A DNA stretch of 64,000 nucleotides, taken from positions 13,881 to 77,880 of the forward strand of contig JBPOJB010000061.1 of NCBI GenBank assembly GCA_052034005.1. The letters are read 5' to 3'. The stretch is from JAAYDI01 sp052034005 (GTDB lineage: Bacteria; Planctomycetota; Planctomycetia; Pirellulales; Pirellulaceae). A model generated the notes under the pieces. The model had not been told where the DNA came from, made no database searches, and worked only from the letters and a program-made list of their open reading frames with translations. Of this stretch, positions 17,329-26,554 are shown piece after piece. The stretch's first letter is position 1. Each line of letters starts with the position of its first letter. Made by a program: the position numbers and the translations under genes.

Positions 17329-18825
17329 TCAAACGGCGCGCAAGATCACGCCGGTGCGCGCCGGCAGCGCGAGCGGCACCTGGCCCTGCGCCGCAACTGC
17401 CTGGAGGGGCGGCCCGAAAACGGAGATCAGCTGCTGACCATCGCGCAGATGCGCGCCGGCGGGCACCGAGATGCCCGCCGCAGTGTCGGACATGTTGACC
17501 GCGACCAGCAGGGTGTCGGATGCATCGCGGCGCACGATCGCGTACTGGCCGCCCTGCGCGAAGACCTGGTGCAGCGTGCCGCTCCGCAGAGCGCGATACT
17601 TGTGCCGCACGGCAATCAGTGCGCGGAAATAGTCGAGCGTCTCCCGGTCCCAGGCCGACTCGTCGTGCCAGGGGAACGGCCAACGTGCATCCTGGTCGCG
17701 ATGCGGCCGATCGTATCGCTTGGTGCCGCGCAACGCGATCTCGTCGCCGTAATACACGCACGGCGCGCCGGGGTATGTCATCTGCAGCAGCGTGGCCAGG
17801 CGCAGCGTGGCCCGGTCGCCCCGCGCGATGGCCGCGACACGCGGCGCGTCGTGGCTGGAGAGCAAATTGAACTGGACCAGCGTCGTTTCCCAGGCGTAAA
17901 CGGACTGCAGGGCCGCGATCCGTTCGGCGTAGCCCGGCGCATCGGTCCCGGGAAACGGTTGGTAGGAACGGTTGCTCACCAACGTACGGCTGACCCGATC
18001 CCCCCCGGCAAATGCGATGGCGGCTGCCGCGAAAACATAGTTCATCGTCGCGTCAAACCGATCGCCGCGCAACCAGTCAGCCGCCTCACGCCAGATTTCA
18101 CCCACCAGGTACAGGTCCGGCTTCACGGCTCGCACGCGGCTGCGAAACTCCTCCCAGAACCCCGGGGTCTGGATCTCGGCCGGCACGTCCAGCCGCCAGC
18201 CGTCAATGTCATAGTGGCGCACCCAATGCTCGCCGACCTGCATGAGATACTCACGCACCGCCGGGTTCTCCGTGTTGAACTTGGGTAACGCCCGGTTGTT
18301 GTGCCAGCCGGTGTAGTTGGCCGGCCGGTCGCCGTCGTAAGGCGCCAGCGGCCAGCCGTGTACGTGGAACCAGTCGAGCCAGGCGGAGCTCGACCCGTTC
18401 TCCACGATGTCGTGGAACTGGAAAAAGCCCCGGCTGGCATGATTGAACACGCCGTCGAGCATCACGCGAATGCCCCGCGCGTGTGCCGACTCGACCAGGC
18501 CACGCAACGCATCGTTGCCCCCCAACATCGGGTCGACTTGATAATAGTCGTGCGTGTGGTAGCGATGGTTGCTCGCGGATTGGAAAACCGGCGTGAGGTA
18601 CAGCGCGTTGATCCCCAAATCCACCAGGTGGTCCAAATGCTCGACGATCCCCCACAAGTCCCCACCGTGGTAACCCTGTTGCGTCGGCGCCGAACTCCAC
18701 GAACGCAGATTGCCCGGCTTGGGCACTCGCGCGCTCCGCGCAAACCGATCTGGAAAGATCTGGTAGAACACCGCGTCGTGCACCCAGGCAGGACGGGAAG
18801 CTGCAGACAGTGGTTGTGCGGTCAT
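17329..18825 (-). CDS. GH13 alpha-amylase family glycosidase (cyclomaltodextrinase/neopullulanase-like)
   Basis: Hydrolyses alpha-1,4-glucans or maltodextrins. The 498-residue protein has a (beta/alpha)8 barrel starting VFYQIFPDRF, with the GH13 regions MLDGVFNHAS, DGWRLDVPAEI (nucleophile Asp), YLVGEIW (acid/base Glu) and SSHDAPR (stabilising Asp, Ser replacing the usual Asn). YHGGDLWGI and YYGDEIALRG are typical of the neopullulanase/cyclomaltodextrinase branch, but the N-terminal starch-binding domain of that branch is missing. A short all-beta C domain ends the protein. No signal peptide is seen, so it probably acts on imported oligosaccharides. Confidence 0.94.
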   Translation of the reverse strand: MTAQPLSAASRPAWVHDAVFYQIFPDRFARSARVPKPGNLRSWSSAPTQQGYHGGDLWGIVEHLDHLVDLGINALYLTPVFQSASNHRYHTHDYYQVDPMLGGNDALRGLVESAHARGIRVMLDGVFNHASRGFFQFHDIVENGSSSAWLDWFHVHGWPLAPYDGDRPANYTGWHNNRALPKFNTENPAVREYLMQVGEHWVRHYDIDGWRLDVPAEIQTPGFWEEFRSRVRAVKPDLYLVGEIWREAADWLRGDRFDATMNYVFAAAAIAFAGGDRVSRTLVSNRSYQPFPGTDAPGYAERIAALQSVYAWETTLVQFNLLSSHDAPRVAAIARGDRATLRLATLLQMTYPGAPCVYYGDEIALRGTKRYDRPHRDQDARWPFPWHDESAWDRETLDYFRALIAVRHKYRALRSGTLHQVFAQGGQYAIVRRDASDTLLVAVNMSDTAAGISVPAGAHLRDGQQLISVFGPPLQAVAAQGQVPLALPARTGVILRAV

Positions 18826-19667
18826 CAGAATCGGATGCCCCCCCGAGCTTAAGGGTCTGGACGACGGTGGTCGATGTCGCGCGTTGCCCCGTTCCGCGAC
18901 CAGACGGGAGGCGGGCCCTGGTCAACACCGCCCATCGCGCTATGGTGTATGGTAGCTGCCCTGCAAACGGCCCAAGAATGTGGCGCCCGTCAAAATGGGG
19001 GGGTGAAGGTCGTGCCGCACGCGATCCGTTTGGGTTTCAGGGTGGTGTGCGGTCCTCCGAACGGGTGGGCGCATGGGAATCGGCCGGGTGAATGAACCAA
19101 ACGTTGGCAGTCGTCGTAGTGTTTGCAAGGCGGCGGCGAAGCCGGTTCTGGGCTCGACGACGCAACGACTGACATTCGAGGATTGAAGACCCGGTTAGGC
19201 ACCTTGCCGGTTGACGCGATTCGGGAACACGTATTGATTCGTACCCTACCTCCAACAGCTCGCGGGCTCGCGCTCGCGAGCTGTTTTCCTTTTCTCCTTT
19301 CGGCAGCCGCTTCTCTCTAGGACAGCGTCCTGTTCGTCCGGCCTGCTGGATTCTCACGCGCGGGGCTGCGGACGGTCTGCGGGCAAGGCTCTCGAGACGC
19401 GAAGCATGTGAGCACGCCCTGGTCCATCCTGGGTCAGAACTTCCGGATTCCGATGAAACGGATTGCCGGCTTCTGCCGATAGCAACAAATAGGCCGGCTG
19501 CGCATACCCGCACGGGGGGGCCGTTCCTGGGCGGGTTTGAGCACCTGAGGACGGTGTCGTCTTGTCGATAGCCGCGCCCGGGTCTGGGCGATCATACGAC
19601 CTCTGCGCGCCGGTGGGCGGGTTGTCGCGTACGGCCGTTCGGAGTGGGGATTTTAGGAGTGGGTCGG
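18826..19667. other. Long non-coding interval, possible plus-strand small RNA
   Basis: About 840 nt with no convincing protein gene: the open frames here have no ribosome site or family character. The interval lies between the divergently placed amylase start and the FadL-like start. A strong + strand terminator at 19254-19285 has no gene upstream of it on that strand for almost 2 kb, so a plus-strand RNA is plausible in about 18940-19290. CCGCAC/GTGCGG pairing near 19015-19055 suggests structure. It does not match tmRNA, RNase P or SRP RNA features I looked for. Confidence 0.4.
19254..19296 (+). terminator. Strong rho-independent terminator
   Basis: AACAGCTCGCG (19254-19264) pairs perfectly over 11 bp with CGCGAGCTGTT (19275-19285) around a 10-nt loop, followed by a T-rich tract TTCCTTTTCTCC. 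Oriented for the + strand. No coding gene ends here. Confidence 0.85.
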
Positions 19668-20960
19668 ATGATGGCAGCTCTACGGCGATGGTCGTTCGTC
19701 TTTCTGATCGTGGTGTTTCCCAACACGGTGCGGGGGCAGGGCGCACTGATGTCGAGCTTCGGGCCTGTCAACGCGTCTATGGGCGGTGCGTCCACTGCGG
19801 CGCCGATTGAAGCGATGAGCGCGTTAGGTTGGAATCCTGCGGCAATCAGCGGTCTGCCCAACTCGGAACTCAGCGTGGGATTGGGTTTGCTGCTGTCGGA
19901 CCCGGTGCTGGAATCGTCGATACCCGGCTGGTCGTCGGGTGCCACGGGTGCCGAGCCCGGCACGACTCCGATCCCGAATTTCGCCTGGGTCCACAGGCTC
20001 AACGAGTACACGACGTTCGGCCTCGGCGCGCTGTCCGTCGCGGGGTTCAAGACCAACTACCCGGCCGACCCCGCGAACCCGGTGTTGGCGCCCGTCTCCA
20101 ATGCGCCCGGAGTGCCCGGCGGCTTGGGGAGTTTGTACGCCGAGGCGCAGTTCATGGAGATTGTCCCGGTCCTGTCGTATGCCGTGACCGAACGTCTGTC
20201 GATCGGGTTCGGCCCGACGATCACGACAGGTCAAGTGGTGGCGGATCCGCTGCTATTGGCCGCACCCAATGATGCGGACGGCAGTGGCGTGGCGCGCTAC
20301 CCTGCGGGGCGTGGCACGCGCTACGCGTGGGGCGGTGGGGCCCAGCTCGGGATCTACTATGTCACCGACAACTTCTGGCACTTCGGCGCCTCGATCAAGT
20401 CGCCCCAGTGGATGGAAAAACACCGTGTGCACACGGAAGATGAACAGGGAATGCCATCCGTTGCCAGGTTCAAACTCGACGTGCCCATGATCGTGTCGAT
20501 CGGGACTGCCTATTCGGGTATTGAAGATGTGGTGCTGGCCGTCGACCTGCGGTACGTGGACTGGGCGAACACGGACGGGGTTGGAGACAGCGGCTACAGC
20601 CCGGACGGCACCTTGAACGGGCTGAGCTGGTCGAACCAGTTGGCTGTGGCGGCCGGCGTCCAGTATCGCTTGACCGATCGCGTGCTCCTGCGCGGCGGCT
20701 ACCTGTTCAACACGAGCCCGTATGGCGGCGGCGATACGTTCTACAACGTGGCCTCTCCGCTCAATTACCAGCATCAGCTCTGTGTGGGCGGGACGTGGGA
20801 GGTCACACCCTGTGTGGCGTTCCACGTCGGCTACCAGCACTATTTCGAATGGGACAGCACGGGGCCGGTCGTGTTGCCGACCGGAGCCATCCCCGGCTCC
20901 TCGGTCACCTCGACCGTTTCCGCCCACATCGCCACGCTCGGTGTGACGGTGAAGTACTGA
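19668..20960 (+). CDS. FadL/OMPP1-type outer membrane transporter
   Basis: A 430-residue outer-membrane beta-barrel of the FadL/TodX family, which passes hydrophobic molecules such as fatty acids or aromatics. A signal peptide (RRWSFVFLIVVFPNTVRGQG) precedes an N-terminal stretch with the family pattern NASMGGASTAAPIEAMSALG WNPAAI, which forms the plug and hatch. The rest alternates as amphipathic strands and ends in a C-terminal aromatic (VTVKY), the sorting signal for the Bam machinery. ATG 19668 lies eight nt after AGGAG; the upstream in-frame GTG is unlikely. It is monocistronic. Confidence 0.88.
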   Translation: MMAALRRWSFVFLIVVFPNTVRGQGALMSSFGPVNASMGGASTAAPIEAMSALGWNPAAISGLPNSELSVGLGLLLSDPVLESSIPGWSSGATGAEPGTTPIPNFAWVHRLNEYTTFGLGALSVAGFKTNYPADPANPVLAPVSNAPGVPGGLGSLYAEAQFMEIVPVLSYAVTERLSIGFGPTITTGQVVADPLLLAAPNDADGSGVARYPAGRGTRYAWGGGAQLGIYYVTDNFWHFGASIKSPQWMEKHRVHTEDEQGMPSVARFKLDVPMIVSIGTAYSGIEDVVLAVDLRYVDWANTDGVGDSGYSPDGTLNGLSWSNQLAVAAGVQYRLTDRVLLRGGYLFNTSPYGGGDTFYNVASPLNYQHQLCVGGTWEVTPCVAFHVGYQHYFEWDSTGPVVLPTGAIPGSSVTSTVSAHIATLGVTVKY

Positions 20961-21117
20961 CTCCAACCAGCGAGTTTGCCGAGGTTGCAGGCACTCCGTT
21001 TTCCGGCGGTGACAGGCTGGAAGCCTGCGGCGCGGATTTGCGTGCCGTTGCGCCTCAGGTCACAATGGGATGTGATCGTATCCCAACCGACTCCGGCCGA
21101 GTTGCAGGGCTAATGCA

Positions 21118-21843
21118 ATGTCCGAGATCTCCTCAACCTCCAGCCTGACAATCCGCGACTTGCGCCGCCGCTGGAGGCCACACAAAGCGCGGCTCGGCGG
21201 CGCCCGCTCCAACCATCCGACATTGATCCGCTTCCACCGCGCCTGCAGTTGGCTCGCGCGTGTCGAGGAGATGGACTTGGAGCAAGACTGTGACTTGGTT
21301 CTGGTCAGCCAATGGATCGCGCTCAACGCGCTTTACGGCCAGTGGGACCAACGCGCGCGCGAACCGGTGGCCGACGGGGAATGCTGGCGGGTGTTCATGG
21401 ACCGGCTGGTCGAACTGGACCGGTCCGGCTATCTGGCGCAGACTCTCACCACGCACAAGCGGCTGGTCCTGAACCTGCTGGACGACCGCTATCTGAGCAG
21501 CTTCTTCTGGCGTGACCCGGAGGGCGTCCACTCTACCCGGAGGCACAAACAGAAGGATGCCGCCGTGACCTGGTTCAAGGAGCAGGACTGGAAGCGGATC
21601 CTGGAACAGCTACTGGCGCGGATCTACATGATGCGGTGCCAGTTGGTGCACGGCGCCGCCACCTACCGAGGCCAGCTCAACCGGAGATCGCTGCGGCACT
21701 GCGTCACCATGCTGGGGCACTTGATGCCAGCGGTCCTGCTGGTGCTCATCGACCACGGCGCCGACGAGGATTGGGGGATCATGTGCTATCCGCCGATGCA
21801 CGCCCAGGCCATGCCGAGGCCACGAAGAGGCCCAAGGGGCTGA
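21118..21843 (+). CDS. HEPN-domain protein, orphan
   Basis: A 241-residue, mostly helical protein whose C-terminal half carries the HEPN-type RNase motif R-x4-H as RCQLVH (Arg173-His178) followed by GAATYRGQLNRRSL. The N-terminal half (WIALNALYGQWDQRAR) also looks like the Apea-like HEPN family, where this motif is an abortive or regulatory RNase site. There is no partner nucleotidyltransferase, NACHT or antitoxin gene adjacent, so it is an orphan. Function is inferred from the motif only; it could be a stress RNase or a non-catalytic scaffold. Confidence 0.65.
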   Translation: MSEISSTSSLTIRDLRRRWRPHKARLGGARSNHPTLIRFHRACSWLARVEEMDLEQDCDLVLVSQWIALNALYGQWDQRAREPVADGECWRVFMDRLVELDRSGYLAQTLTTHKRLVLNLLDDRYLSSFFWRDPEGVHSTRRHKQKDAAVTWFKEQDWKRILEQLLARIYMMRCQLVHGAATYRGQLNRRSLRHCVTMLGHLMPAVLLVLIDHGADEDWGIMCYPPMHAQAMPRPRRGPRG

Positions 21844-21884
21844 CACGCGCAGCCCGGACCGACCAGAGTGTCTGCTGCTGCCTG

Positions 21885-23216
21885 TCAATATGCTTTGGAG
21901 AACTCGACGACGATGCTGCCGCTGTTGTCGCTCAGCCGGCTCCAGTCGTCGCGGCAGCGCAGATAGAGTTGCCCGTCGCAAGGGGCCGCGAAACTGCCCC
22001 CTTCCCCCAACGCGATCGGCTCGCTCAGCTGGTAGTCCCGCATGACGACCGCCTCCAGGCGGCCGGGCCCCCGCACGTGTCCGTCGGCGGTCGTCGCGCC
22101 GACTTCGGCGTCCGCGACCCATTCGCCGGACGCCTTGTAGGCGTAGGCCTGCCCGGCGGAGACGAGCAGTCCGGAAGCTTGATAGCCACGCGCCGCATCC
22201 ACGCGTGTGCGGATCGGCCGCCCGCCGGTCAGTGGGCGGAACCGCTTGCCCCACTGCCAGGCGCACAGATCGACGCGGTAGCCGGGGGCAATGTGGGCCA
22301 ATGTGAACTCGTATTCGAACGCGAGCTCTCGGGCGACCGGCCCGAATCGTCGGGCGAACGCGTCCTCCTGGCGGGTCAGGTAATCCTGGCCCAGGGCTCG
22401 GAATCGCGCGCGGTAGTTCGGGTTGTGTTCCAGCAGGTGGCAGGCAACCCAGCTTCTGGCATAGGTGCGTTTCATGTCGGCGAGCGATTGCACATCCGCC
22501 GCACTCCACTGGCTATCGGGGACGAGTCCGACGAGTCCGTCGTGCCGCGCGGCTTTCGCATCCAACGAATCGCACAGTTGCTGCACATCTCGACCACTGT
22601 TCACCACGTCTGCCAGCGTGTGCTTCTCTTCCGCCGCCAGGGATGCACGAGTGTCCGGCGGAAACTGCGTGCCGTAGGTCATGTCGGCGCTACAGGTCAT
22701 CAACTGGGCCATCCCTTCGCGATACCACAAAGGGCCGGTCGTGCCGAACGTCTGGCTGCAGTAGGCGTGCACCACTTCGTGCTCGGCCACGCCGGGAAGC
22801 GCGGACGCGAAGACCAGGATCGAACGGTGTCCACATGCGCCGTTGTCGTTCGGGTGCCGGACTGTTGCGCCTCCCAACCGGCCAATCAGGATCCGCGCCA
22901 TCGGATGCGGCAATTCGCGGTCGTGCCAGACGTCCAGGTTCTGAACCACATAGCACTGGACCATGCCCCGCAACGGCCGTCGCCAGTACTCGCTCGCCTC
23001 GCGGAGCGTCTTCTCGAGTCGGTCCAGCAGGCCGGCCGCTTCCGCGGCGGACAAGTCGGTGTACAGCGAGACATTGTCGGACCGGTGCCAATGGCGTGCC
23101 CTGGCCGCCGAGCCCTGGTCGCCCGCCGCCAGCGGCCGCGATAGGCCCGCCACCGCCAGGCAGCCGGCCGACACCACTACAAGACGCCAGCCAAGCCGTG
23201 CCACGGAACGCTTCAC
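21885..23216 (-). CDS. Secreted gluzincin-like (peptidase MA-like) protein
   Basis: An exported putative zinc metallopeptidase of about 443 residues. A signal peptide (WRLVVVSAGCLAVAGLSRPLAAG) leads. The zinc site reads HEVVHAYCSQTFG, with the downstream Glu in WYREGMAQLM, as in the Planctomycete DUF1570/peptidase MA-like group. The C-terminal third is beta-rich (GGSFAAPCDGQLYLRCRD) and looks like a jelly-roll PA-IL/LecA-type lectin domain with a short-chain Trp-Asp pattern. GTG 23216, seven nt after GAGAGG, is my preferred start; ATG 23231 is directly abutting its purine tract. No substrate is known. Confidence 0.75.
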   Translation of the reverse strand: MKRSVARLGWRLVVVSAGCLAVAGLSRPLAAGDQGSAARARHWHRSDNVSLYTDLSAAEAAGLLDRLEKTLREASEYWRRPLRGMVQCYVVQNLDVWHDRELPHPMARILIGRLGGATVRHPNDNGACGHRSILVFASALPGVAEHEVVHAYCSQTFGTTGPLWYREGMAQLMTCSADMTYGTQFPPDTRASLAAEEKHTLADVVNSGRDVQQLCDSLDAKAARHDGLVGLVPDSQWSAADVQSLADMKRTYARSWVACHLLEHNPNYRARFRALGQDYLTRQEDAFARRFGPVARELAFEYEFTLAHIAPGYRVDLCAWQWGKRFRPLTGGRPIRTRVDAARGYQASGLLVSAGQAYAYKASGEWVADAEVGATTADGHVRGPGRLEAVVMRDYQLSEPIALGEGGSFAAPCDGQLYLRCRDDWSRLSDNSGSIVVEFSKAY

Positions 23217-23588
23217 CAGATCGCCTCTCATCCTTCTTAGCGGGCACCGCCCAGCCGCCCGACGATTCGGAAAATGGGCGTCGATGAGACTGGTGAGTCC
23301 CCTGGAACGCCGCGTCACATCGCCTTTCCATAGCGCGGAGCGTGCCGGCCCGCCAGAAGCCTCTGCTTGCGCGGAAATATGCCGACACCACTGCGTCGCG
23401 GCAAAGCGTTGCCCGACGCCGTTTCCCAGGTCTCACCCGGCGGGATGAGTAGAAACCACCGCCCTATTCTCGGACAGGTTGGCTGCGCACAGCAGCCAGC
23501 TGGATCCCAGTCTACCTGGCAGCGAATCGGATGCAATCACTCTTCCAGGGAAAACAAGGTTTTCCCGCGCGCGCCGCGCGTCGAACCG
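23217..23588. other. Intergenic region with perfect hairpin
   Basis: About 370 nt lacking a credible gene. GGGAAAAC (23548-23555) and GTTTTCCC (23559-23566) form a perfect 8-bp stem with a 3-nt loop just past the stop of the methyltransferase gene on the minus strand. It lacks a downstream U-tract, so it may be a weak terminator or RNA-stabilising hairpin. The promoter for the peptidase-like gene should also be here, but none is clear. Confidence 0.45.
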
Positions 23589-24824
23589 TCAGTGCGGCGT
23601 GCCGACGATCCGCAGGCCATCGACGGCCAGCTCGCCCGTCGCGCCGGGGATGCCGATCAGGATCACCGCGAACCGGGATCGGCCGGGTACGGCGACGGCG
23701 CGCGATTCCCGCGTCCAGGAGCGGTCGCCGTCCCAAGGCCCGAGCGTCAGCTTACGGATCGAGGCGCGCTCTTCGTCATAGAAGGTCAGTTCCAGACACG
23801 GCAGCCCGGCCTGGCCCGCCGGGCTGCGGATGCCTTTCGTCCGCCGATACACCGACACGGTTACGCGCTTGAGTTTCCGGCCGTCCAAGCCGACCGCCTG
23901 CAGCACGTGGGCGCTCTGGCCCGGCGTGCTGTTGGACAGCACCAGGCACCGATGTCCTTCGGGTGCCGTCGGGTCCGACACCACCTGAGCTTGCCGGGCG
24001 TAGAACCAGCCGGGCAGGTCGGCGCCCGTCCCCGCGTCTTCAAAACCGGCATTGACCGGGTGCGGGATCCCCGAGTCATCTTTGACTGCCCGCAGCTCTT
24101 CCGCGACGCCCGTCATCGGCACGAAGAACGTCGACTCCAGCTTCTCCTCCTGCAACCGGCCGTTGACCTTGCGGAACAAGTATAGGCTCTGCTGGAATCG
24201 CTCACCCAACGGCACGACCAGCCGGCCGCCTTCCCGCAGCTGTTCGACCAGCTTCTTGGGCACATCCTCCGGCGAACAGGTGACGATGATCTTGTCGAAC
24301 GGCGCGTGCTCGGGCCAGCCCAGGTAGCCGTCGCCGACCTGGACGTGGACATTGTCGTACCCCAGCCGCTCGATGGTGCGCGCGGCTTGCTCGCCCAACG
24401 GCCCCACGATCTCGATCGTGTACACTTCCGCCACCAGCCGGCTCAGGACCGCCGCCTGGTATCCGCTCCCCGTGCCGATCTCCAGGACCCGGTCGGTCGG
24501 CCGCGGTTCCAGCTTCTCGGTCATGAAGGCCACCACATAGGGCGACGTGATCGTCTGGCCGTGTCCGATCGGGAGCGCGCCGTCCAGGTACGCGCTCTTG
24601 CGCTGATCTGCCGGCAGGAACAGGTGCCGCGGCACATCGCGCATCGCCGCACAGACGCGCGGGTCCCGCACACCCCGACCGATGACCTCTCGTTCCACCA
24701 TCAACGCCCGCGCGGCCTCGTAGTCGTTCGGCCGCTGCGCCGTGGCGTTGGAGCTGAACCCACTGCCCAGGAGCCAGGTGCAGGAACAGATCACCGCGCA
24801 TTCCGCCATCCGCATGCGATTCAA
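23589..24824 (-). CDS. pcm: Exported protein-L-isoaspartate O-methyltransferase with C-terminal extension
   Basis: SAM-dependent methyltransferase that normally repairs isoaspartyl residues in aged proteins. In this 411-residue protein the first 30 residues are a signal peptide (CAVICSCTWLLGSGFSSNATA), then the PCMT domain (about 35-240) with IGHGQTITSPYVVAFMT, motif I VLEIGTGSGYQAAVLS and GGRLVVPLG. Residues about 255-411 form a beta-rich domain (NAGFEDAGTGADLPGWFY...) like a carbohydrate-binding jelly-roll. Usual PCMT is about 210 residues and cytoplasmic. The TTG start at 24824 is supported by AAGGAG seven nt upstream; the next ATG (24815) is too far from it. Confidence 0.87.
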   Translation of the reverse strand: MNRMRMAECAVICSCTWLLGSGFSSNATAQRPNDYEAARALMVEREVIGRGVRDPRVCAAMRDVPRHLFLPADQRKSAYLDGALPIGHGQTITSPYVVAFMTEKLEPRPTDRVLEIGTGSGYQAAVLSRLVAEVYTIEIVGPLGEQAARTIERLGYDNVHVQVGDGYLGWPEHAPFDKIIVTCSPEDVPKKLVEQLREGGRLVVPLGERFQQSLYLFRKVNGRLQEEKLESTFFVPMTGVAEELRAVKDDSGIPHPVNAGFEDAGTGADLPGWFYARQAQVVSDPTAPEGHRCLVLSNSTPGQSAHVLQAVGLDGRKLKRVTVSVYRRTKGIRSPAGQAGLPCLELTFYDEERASIRKLTLGPWDGDRSWTRESRAVAVPGRSRFAVILIGIPGATGELAVDGLRIVGTPH

Positions 24825-25048
24825 TAGTCAGCTCCTTGGTCCGCCGTCAGCTTCGGAGAACCAGTCTAATCGCATGCCCGCCGCCCCGCAACGACCGGCG
24901 GCCGCGGGGCAGGCACGGCGCGTCCCGTGCGGCGCGCGTTCGAGGACGCCCTGCCAACTGGTTGGCCGCTCCAGGGCTGCGTACGATGAGAGCGGCGCCG
25001 CAAGACGATTCGCGACGCACCATTGCCCTTTGAGAAAGGACCATTCAC

Positions 25049-26548
25049 ATGACACTCGAGATCGACCGACGCACGTTCATGGGGTCCGCCGTGGCCGCGG
25101 GTGTATTCACGATCGTGCCGCGACACGTATTGGGCGGGCCGGGACAGGTGGCCCCCAGCCAGAAAATCACGCTGGCCCACATCGGGATGGGTACTCAGGG
25201 ATTCAGCGAGCTCGGTTACCTGCTCAAGGATCCGCAGATCCAGATCGTGGCCGTCTGCGACCCGAACACGGACAGCAGCGACTACGTGGAGTGGGGCAAG
25301 CACAGCGTCCGCGCGCGCATCCGGGAGTACCTGGACGACCCGTCGTGGCGCGAATCGGACAGCGGCTGCCCGGGCGGTCGGGAGGTGGGCCGCAAGGTCG
25401 TCGACACGTACTATGCCAACCATCGCGGCGCGGAGCGCTACAAGGCCTGCGCGGCGTACGCGGACTTCCGCGAGTTGTTGGAACAGGAACCCGACGTCGA
25501 TGCGGTCAAGATCATGACGCCGGACCATCTCCACGCGACCATCGCGATCGCGGCCATGAAGAAGGGCAAGCACGTGATCGTGCACAAGCCGATCGCCAAC
25601 CGGTTGTACGAGGGGCGATTAGTCTTCGACACGGTGCGGAAGACGCAGCGGGCCACGCATCTGCTGGCCTATGGCAGCGGACGCGGCAATGAGCAGATCG
25701 CGCGGTGCATCAAGGCCGGGGCGATCGGCACCCTGCGCGAGATCCATAATTGGACGAACCGTCCCGTGTGGCCCCAGTACACGCAGATCCCGACCGAAAC
25801 GCCGCCCGTCCCGCCGGGATTCGACTGGCAGTTGTGGTTGGGCCCCGCCGTGGATCGGCCGTACCATCCGCACTACACGCACACCGTCTTCCGTGGCTGG
25901 TACGACTTCGGCGGCGGGTCCATGGCGGACATGGGGATCTACAGCCTGTGGCCGGTCTTCACGACCCTCGAACTCGACACCCCGGTCAGTGCGGACGCGT
26001 GGGCGACTCACGCCTGCACCATCGACGACCATGTAAGCCGCCCGGTGGTCAACGATTTCTCGTATCCCACGGCCTGCATGCTGCGCTTCCAGTTCGCGGC
26101 GCGCGAGTCGAGGCCGCCGCTCGAACTGTTCTGGTACGACGGCGGCATGCGGCCGCGCCTGCCGGACGAACTCGAAGCACAAGGTTACCAGATGGGCCCT
26201 GAAGGCATCATGTTCGTCGGCGATGCGGGCACGATCGTGGCCGACTTCCTCGGTCAAAAGCCCGAGTTGTACACGCGGGGCAGGCACGAACCGCTGTCGG
26301 TCCAGGACCCGGCCGTGCAAGACGCCCCACGCCCCGGCGGTTCCTGGCAACAGGCGGTCCAGGGTGGCGAGCCGTCTCCGGGTAATTTCCTCAATGCGAT
26401 CGCCATCACCGATGCGGTCAACTTGGGGACCGTCGCCCTGCGCGCCGGCCGAAAGGTGCTGTTCGACAGCGCCGCCATGCAGATCACCAATGCGCCCGAA
26501 GCAAACCGGTATCTCCGTCGCGAGTACCGCCCGGGTTGGGAACTGTAG
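25049..26548 (+). CDS. Tat-exported Gfo/Idh/MocA family oxidoreductase (second copy)
   Basis: NAD(P)-dependent oxidoreductase of 499 residues. A Tat signal (EIDRRTFMGSAVAAGVFTIV) precedes a Rossmann domain with LAHIGMGTQGFSELG and the catalytic-region HKPIANRLYEGR (EKP-like). It is about 40 residues longer than the 5.2-kb paralogue and differs in sequence, so the two are not a recent duplication. The ATG at 25049 follows GAAAGGA. It is divergent from the methyltransferase gene (about 224 nt between starts) and ends six nt before the convergent GH-like gene. Substrate unknown. Confidence 0.92.
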   Translation: MTLEIDRRTFMGSAVAAGVFTIVPRHVLGGPGQVAPSQKITLAHIGMGTQGFSELGYLLKDPQIQIVAVCDPNTDSSDYVEWGKHSVRARIREYLDDPSWRESDSGCPGGREVGRKVVDTYYANHRGAERYKACAAYADFRELLEQEPDVDAVKIMTPDHLHATIAIAAMKKGKHVIVHKPIANRLYEGRLVFDTVRKTQRATHLLAYGSGRGNEQIARCIKAGAIGTLREIHNWTNRPVWPQYTQIPTETPPVPPGFDWQLWLGPAVDRPYHPHYTHTVFRGWYDFGGGSMADMGIYSLWPVFTTLELDTPVSADAWATHACTIDDHVSRPVVNDFSYPTACMLRFQFAARESRPPLELFWYDGGMRPRLPDELEAQGYQMGPEGIMFVGDAGTIVADFLGQKPELYTRGRHEPLSVQDPAVQDAPRPGGSWQQAVQGGEPSPGNFLNAIAITDAVNLGTVALRAGRKVLFDSAAMQITNAPEANRYLRREYRPGWEL

Positions 26549-26554
26549 GCCGCG

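Noticed and set aside
19081..19320. Partial resemblance to a tmRNA 5' end (GGTTCTGGGCTCGACGAC)
   Set aside because: No matching 3' acceptor or T-arm, no CCA, and no tag reading frame.
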